Source: Desulfosporosinus fructosivorans (lineage in GTDB: Bacteria > Bacillota > Desulfitobacteriia > Desulfitobacteriales > Desulfitobacteriaceae). Taken from it: a DNA stretch of 64,000 nucleotides. Below, in pieces: positions 59,806 to 64,000 of the stretch. The stretch covers positions 372,001 through 436,000 of the forward strand of contig NZ_SPQQ01000001.1 of assembly GCF_004766045.1 (NCBI RefSeq), written 5' to 3'. How positions within the stretch are numbered: the stretch's first letter is position 1; each line of letters starts with the position of its first letter. Made by a program: the position numbers and the translations under genes. A model generated the notes under the pieces. That model saw nothing but the letters and a program-made list of their open reading frames with translations. It was not told the origin of the DNA and did no database searches.

Positions 59806-61743
59806 ATGAACATCTTAACAGCTGAGAATCTGACGAAAAGTTACGGAGAAAAAGTACTTTTTGAAGATATTTCATTCGGGATTGACGAAGGAGAGAAGAT
59901 AGGAATCATTGGGGTTAACGGGACTGGTAAGTCTACCTTGCTTAAAATATTAGCAGGTGTAGAATGGCCGGATTCGGGTAAGGTCACGATGGGAAATAAC
60001 GTGCACCTCGACTATCTCCCTCAAAATCCTGAGTTTGAAGATGAGGCTACGGTTTTACAGCAAGTTTTTAAAGGGAATTCTCCAGTGATGAAGTTGCTCA
60101 GGGAGTATGAAGTGGCCGCAGAAAGGCTTAATGATGACCCAGATCAACCGCTTCTGCAACAGGCCTTGATTGGGCTCGGGCAACAGATGGATGAACTGGA
60201 GGCTTGGCAGCTCGAAAGTGATGCAAAAGCGATTCTGACTAAGCTTGGAATTTCTAACTTTGATACTTTAATCGGGACCCTGTCGGGAGGGCAGAGAAAA
60301 CGAGTGGCTTTGGCGAGTGCGCTCATTAACCCTACGGATATTCTGACACTAGATGAGCCGACAAACCACATTGATAATGATACCGTGGATTGGTTAGAAC
60401 AGTATTTGAATAAACGTAAAGGTGCTTTGGTCATGATTACGCATGATCGATATTTTCTTGACCGGGTCGTTGGTCGAATATTCGAGTTAGATCAGGGGAA
60501 ACTTTATCCTTACCCTGGAAACTATAGCCGTTTCTTGGAGCTGAAAGTGGAGCGAGAAGAGCAGGTTGAGGCGACTGAGAGAAAACGCCAAAATCTTTTT
60601 CGCAATGAGCTTGCCTGGATGCGCAGAGGGGCCAAAGCCCGTACGACCAAGCAAAAGGCGAGGATCGATCGTTTTGAAAAGATACAGGCCGATAAACCAA
60701 CGGATTACCTTGATCGGATTGAGATGCCGGCAGGGGCATCCCGCTTAGGAAAGAAGATCTTAGAATGTAATCATGTGCAAAAAGGCTTTCCCGACCGAGG
60801 GGTAGTGATCGATGACTTCAATTACATTCTACTGAGAAATGATCGGATCGGGATTGTTGGGCCCAATGGGAGCGGTAAGACAACCTTACTAAACTTGATT
60901 ACTGGTTTAATGGTTCCAGATGGCGGGAGCATAGAGATAGGCAGCACGGTTAACATCGGGTATTTTGCTCAGGAGAATACGTATTTGAATCCTGACATCC
61001 GGGTTATTGATGAGATTAAGGCTGTGGCTGAAGTAATTCCCACGGCTGATGGTGGCACTATTACGGCATCTCAGATGTTGGAGCGCTTCTTATTTCCGGC
61101 GGCAACGCAGTGGACCCAGATCGGTAAACTCTCGGGTGGAGAAAAGCGAAGACTTTATCTATTGCGAATCTTGATGGCAGCTCCCAATGTCTTATTGTTA
61201 GATGAGCCGACCAATGATTTGGATATTCAGACCTTAACTATTTTAGAAGGTTATCTGGACGAATTTCCAGGCGCAGTCATTGCGGTTTCTCATGATCGGT
61301 ATTTTCTCGATAGAATTACGGATAAGATATTCGCCTTCGAAGGGGAGGGGAAAATTAGATCCTATGTGGGAAATTACTCAGACTATCGCGAACAGATGTA
61401 TGCAGAAAAACAGGCGGATGAGCAGGCTGTCAGTTTAGCCTCTTTGGCCAAAACTTTCCAGACTACGAAGGCGGAGGATCTTCCTGAGCGGAAGAAAGAG
61501 CGTCCGTTGAAAATGACGTTTAAAGAGCAGAAAGACTATGAGCAAATCGAGGCTCAAATTTCTCAGACGGAAGAGGATCTTCAGAAAAATAATCAACTCA
61601 TGAATGATATGGGTAGTGATTTTGGAAAACTAACTGAACTGGTAGAAATTCAAAAAAATCTGGAGCAGAAACTGGATGATATGCTGGATCGTTGGACGCA
61701 TTTGAACGAACTAGCGGAAAAGATAGCACAAAACAAGGGGTAA
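59806..61743 (+). CDS. ABC-F family ATPase, Uup-like
   Basis: A 645-residue soluble protein with two ABC cassettes: Walker A GVNGTGKST and GPNGSGKTT, signatures LSGGQRKRVALASAL and LSGGEKRRLYLLRIL, Walker B TLDEPTNH and LLDEPTND. The linker ELAWMRRGAKARTTKQKARI and a C-terminal coiled coil (residues 560-645) are as in Uup. No membrane segment. ABC-F proteins bind the ribosome's E site; some confer antibiotic resistance, but the linker is not diagnostic. Confidence 0.9.
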   Translation: MNILTAENLTKSYGEKVLFEDISFGIDEGEKIGIIGVNGTGKSTLLKILAGVEWPDSGKVTMGNNVHLDYLPQNPEFEDEATVLQQVFKGNSPVMKLLREYEVAAERLNDDPDQPLLQQALIGLGQQMDELEAWQLESDAKAILTKLGISNFDTLIGTLSGGQRKRVALASALINPTDILTLDEPTNHIDNDTVDWLEQYLNKRKGALVMITHDRYFLDRVVGRIFELDQGKLYPYPGNYSRFLELKVEREEQVEATERKRQNLFRNELAWMRRGAKARTTKQKARIDRFEKIQADKPTDYLDRIEMPAGASRLGKKILECNHVQKGFPDRGVVIDDFNYILLRNDRIGIVGPNGSGKTTLLNLITGLMVPDGGSIEIGSTVNIGYFAQENTYLNPDIRVIDEIKAVAEVIPTADGGTITASQMLERFLFPAATQWTQIGKLSGGEKRRLYLLRILMAAPNVLLLDEPTNDLDIQTLTILEGYLDEFPGAVIAVSHDRYFLDRITDKIFAFEGEGKIRSYVGNYSDYREQMYAEKQADEQAVSLASLAKTFQTTKAEDLPERKKERPLKMTFKEQKDYEQIEAQISQTEEDLQKNNQLMNDMGSDFGKLTELVEIQKNLEQKLDDMLDRWTHLNELAEKIAQNKG

Positions 61744-61855
61744 ATAGGATGCACGATGCCAGAGCTGCAAGGATAGAGTTGCAACGCATCCCGGCTAAGG
61801 CAGTCGGCAAATTATCGTCAAATTAGATCAATAAAATTATTGGAGGATGAAATTT

Positions 61856-62011
61856 ATGGATGACAAGACGCTTGAAGCGATGAAAAGAGTAGTAGAAGAG
61901 AAGAAACTGAAGAGTTCCCAACAAGGTGGACCGACTAAAGCCACGCAGAAAATCGGGGAGAGAAGAAAGGGCATTAAGCGACGCAAAGTTGGCGGTATGT
62001 TTGATAAGTAA
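61856..62011 (+). CDS. 51-residue basic protein between two ABC-F genes
   Basis: A small protein: helical acidic/basic N-terminus (DDKTLEAMKRVVEEKKLK) and a very basic C-terminus (GERRKGIKRRKVGGMFDK) that would suit RNA binding. TGGAGGATGAAATTT precedes the ATG. Its place between two ribosome-binding ATPase genes hints at a ribosome-related role, which is speculative. No family recognised. Confidence 0.6.
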   Translation: MDDKTLEAMKRVVEEKKLKSSQQGGPTKATQKIGERRKGIKRRKVGGMFDK

Positions 62012-62063
62012 CTTAATTCCTAAATCTAGATAGTAAGTAATTTAAGGGGAGAAAAACTGTCAT

Positions 62064-63620
62064 ATGAGCATTTTAAATGTAGAAAGCGTTAGCCATGGTT
62101 TTGGTGGACGTAGAATTTTAGAGGATGTTAGCTTTCGCTTATTAAAAGGGGAGCACGTTGGCTTAGTGGGGGCGAACGGGGAAGGGAAATCAACCTTTCT
62201 AGATATTATTACAGGAAAGCTCATGCCTGATAAAGGCAAGGTCGAATGGTCAAGTCGAGTTACAGTAGGTTATTTAGATCAACACACAGTCCTGACCCGG
62301 GGTAAAACGATCCGGGACGTTCTCAAAGAAGCGTTTCAAGGTATGTTCGATCTGGAAGCGGAGACGCTACAGATTTATGATCGAATGGGAAGTGTCTCGG
62401 AAAGTGAAATGAATAAACTCTTGGATGATGTGGGAGAGATTCAGAGCATTCTAGAACACAATGGCTTTTACATGATCGATGCTAAAGTTGAAGAGATTGC
62501 CAACGGTCTAGGACTCGGAGAAGTAGGGCTGGACAAAGATGTCGAGGATTTAAGCGGGGGGCAACGTACTAAAGTTTTACTGACGAAGCTCTTGCTCCAA
62601 AATCCGAGCATTTTGATTCTAGATGAGCCCACGAACTTTTTGGACGTGGAGCATATTGAGTGGTTGAAGCGCTACCTTAATCAATATGAAAATGCATTTA
62701 TTCTCGTTTCCCACGATGTTGCCTTTCTAAATTCCGTGGTCAACCTCATTTATCACGTAGAAAACGCGGGCTTGACTCGCTATACCGGTAACTATGAAGA
62801 ATTTATGGCACTCTTTGAAACTCAAAAGGTTCAGGAGATTAAGGCCTATGATAAGCAGCAAAAAGAAGTGGACCGTATGGAAGACTTTATTGCCAAGAAC
62901 AAGGCGCGATTTTCAACGACTGGGCGTGCAAAGAGCAGGCAAAAGCAGTTAGAAAAGATGGATCTACTAGATAAACCAAGGGAGAAAATTCAACCGAAGT
63001 TTAAATTTAGAGAAGCGCGGACACCGAGTAAGTTGATTTTTGAAGCGAGGGATCTCGTACTGGGCTATGATGAACCTTTGACAAGCCCTCTGAATTTGAG
63101 GTTAGAACGTGGACAAAAGGTGGCTATCCGTGGGGTCAATGGATTGGGTAAATCCACCTTGTTAAAGACCTTGCTCGGAATTATTCCGCCAGTGTCGGGA
63201 GACCTCGAACTGGGAGATTTTCTCTTCCCAGGTTACTTTGAGCAAGAATCCAGTCACAAGAACTATAACACTGCATTAGATGAAGTCTGGGGTGAATACC
63301 CGGGTCTTTCGAATTCAGAAGTGCGCAGCGCCCTAGCAAGGTGTGGTTTGACCAAGGAACACATCTCAAGCAAGATGATGGTATTAAGCGGCGGAGAAAA
63401 CGCCAAAGTGCGACTCTGTAAACTCATGCTGAAGGATGTGAACTGGTTAGTGCTCGATGAGCCGACCAATCATTTGGATGTGGATGCTAAGGAAGAGCTT
63501 AAGAGAGCGATTACTGAATATAGAGGGACTGTGATTGTCGTTTCTCATGAACCTGAATTCTATGAAGATTGGGTGACTAATGTGTGGAATTTAGAGGAGT
63601 GGACGACTAAAATAGTCTAA
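62064..63620 (+). CDS. ABC-F family ATPase, YkpA/YbiT-like
   Basis: A 518-residue ABC-F protein with cassettes at Walker A GANGEGKST and GVNGLGKST, signatures LSGGQRTKVLLTKLL and LSGGENAKVRLCKLM, Walker B LDEPTNF and LDEPTNH. The linker IAKNKARFSTTGRAKSRQKQLEKM resembles the YkpA/YbiT group. No C-terminal extension. Ribosome-associated translation factor by family; specific role unknown. Confidence 0.9.
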   Translation: MSILNVESVSHGFGGRRILEDVSFRLLKGEHVGLVGANGEGKSTFLDIITGKLMPDKGKVEWSSRVTVGYLDQHTVLTRGKTIRDVLKEAFQGMFDLEAETLQIYDRMGSVSESEMNKLLDDVGEIQSILEHNGFYMIDAKVEEIANGLGLGEVGLDKDVEDLSGGQRTKVLLTKLLLQNPSILILDEPTNFLDVEHIEWLKRYLNQYENAFILVSHDVAFLNSVVNLIYHVENAGLTRYTGNYEEFMALFETQKVQEIKAYDKQQKEVDRMEDFIAKNKARFSTTGRAKSRQKQLEKMDLLDKPREKIQPKFKFREARTPSKLIFEARDLVLGYDEPLTSPLNLRLERGQKVAIRGVNGLGKSTLLKTLLGIIPPVSGDLELGDFLFPGYFEQESSHKNYNTALDEVWGEYPGLSNSEVRSALARCGLTKEHISSKMMVLSGGENAKVRLCKLMLKDVNWLVLDEPTNHLDVDAKEELKRAITEYRGTVIVVSHEPEFYEDWVTNVWNLEEWTTKIV

Positions 63621-63827
63621 AGAGTTTTAGAGGCTATCTGAGGTTTTTAACTAAAGTCTTGATAGTCTATCTTAAAGAGAGTCAGTGCCTCTCTGTGAAT
63701 TCAAACTGATCAGTCCAAGGTGATTGATGAAGCACGTTACGACGCACATATGAATGAAATAATATGAGGCGGAATTTAGCGGATGCTGGACGGCAACGGG
63801 GTACAACAAATCTAGATTCTATCCATT
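63621..63827. other. Leader-like stretch after the ABC-F gene
   Basis: No gene seen. The segment GGATGCTGGACGGCAACGGG near 63780 precedes a strong terminator, a layout like an attenuated leader, but I recognise no RNA family. Confidence 0.3.
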
Positions 63828-63875
63828 ATCCCCAATATACACAAGGATTAGCTTGTGTATATTGGGGATTTTTTC
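63828..63875 (+). terminator. Strong intrinsic terminator
   Basis: An 18-bp perfect stem (63828-63845 with 63852-63869, core CCCCAATATACACAAG) with a six-base loop and six T. Confidence 0.88.
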
Positions 63876-64000
63876 GTATTCACATTAACCGATGTTTTAG
63901 AGCTAAGTGTTGACGGTGGAATTCTAGCGATATTGGTGTATTGTCAGCATATTTCGTTCTACGATAACTTTCATTCTGAGAAAATCGAGATAATAATAAA

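Noticed and set aside
1..64000. tRNA or rRNA genes
   Set aside because: None was recognised by eye on either strand; a covariance-model scan would be needed to exclude a divergent tRNA.

Overview
The window looks like a chromosomal segment of an anaerobic, endospore-forming Firmicute, most like the Desulfosporosinus/Desulfitobacterium group. This is inferred from gene content, because no rRNA gene is present. The clues are a Spo0B-like gene beside obg, a Spo0E-like phosphatase, a DUF3231 protein, a DUF1659/DUF2922 pair, L27 with the Prp-cleaved N-terminal extension, five c-di-GMP-I (GEMM) riboswitches, sigma-54 regulons, and MttB-type methyltransferases beside a quaternary-amine transporter.

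Layout. 0-4.2 kb: nucleotide-sugar genes (UDP-glucose dehydrogenase, UDP-glucuronate epimerase, and galU behind a c-di-GMP riboswitch) with a small XRE-regulated divergent locus. 4.2-5.6 kb: DUF2922/DUF1659 genes and dispersed palindromic repeats. 5.6-14.6 kb: a sigma-54 activator whose sensor domain is a paralogue of a TIM-barrel enzyme, then a -24/-12 promoter and an operon of a Tm-1-like (UPF0261) protein, the TIM-barrel enzyme and a complete branched-chain-amino-acid-type ABC importer. 14.6-22.3 kb: four c-di-GMP-I riboswitches in front of a DUF3231/membrane-protein operon, two paralogous small exported peptides and a secreted transglutaminase-like protein, mixed with duplicated pieces of an Rpn-type nuclease gene. 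22.4-25.3 kb: LemA and TPM proteins and small genes. 25.4-28.9 kb: rplU-prp-rpmA-spo0B-like-obgE-yhbY. 29-33.4 kb: a coiled-coil protein, an adaptor/FtsX-type permease pair, and a HepT/MntA toxin-antitoxin pair. 33.6-44.5 kb: a PAS/sigma-54 activator, candidate enhancer sites, a -24/-12 promoter, a betaine-type ABC transporter, a ferredoxin-like protein, two MttB homologues without an in-frame amber codon, and a MetH-activation-domain protein. 44.5-52.2 kb: a pseudoknot-forming intergenic element, two molybdenum-hydroxylase accessory subunits, and histidine/urocanate degradation genes (hutU, fchA, ftcD, hutI). 52.3-64 kb: a Spo0E-like gene, an amino-acid permease, a cysteine desulfidase, a tandem array of long-hairpin repeats, a CoA-disulfide-reductase-like flavoprotein, and two ABC-F ATPases.

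How the parts work together. Two sigma-54 circuits each pair an activator with a neighbouring transporter and catabolic operon. The first (Tm-1-like) has no known substrate and is the best candidate for an undescribed pathway. The second plausibly imports and demethylates glycine betaine or a related quaternary amine. The riboswitch cluster suggests that c-di-GMP controls surface or exported products. A family of about 215-bp long-hairpin repeats occurs at 32.1, 39.1 and 50.6 kb and as a tandem array at 55.8-57.1 kb. No rRNA, tRNA, CRISPR array or complete transposase was seen.
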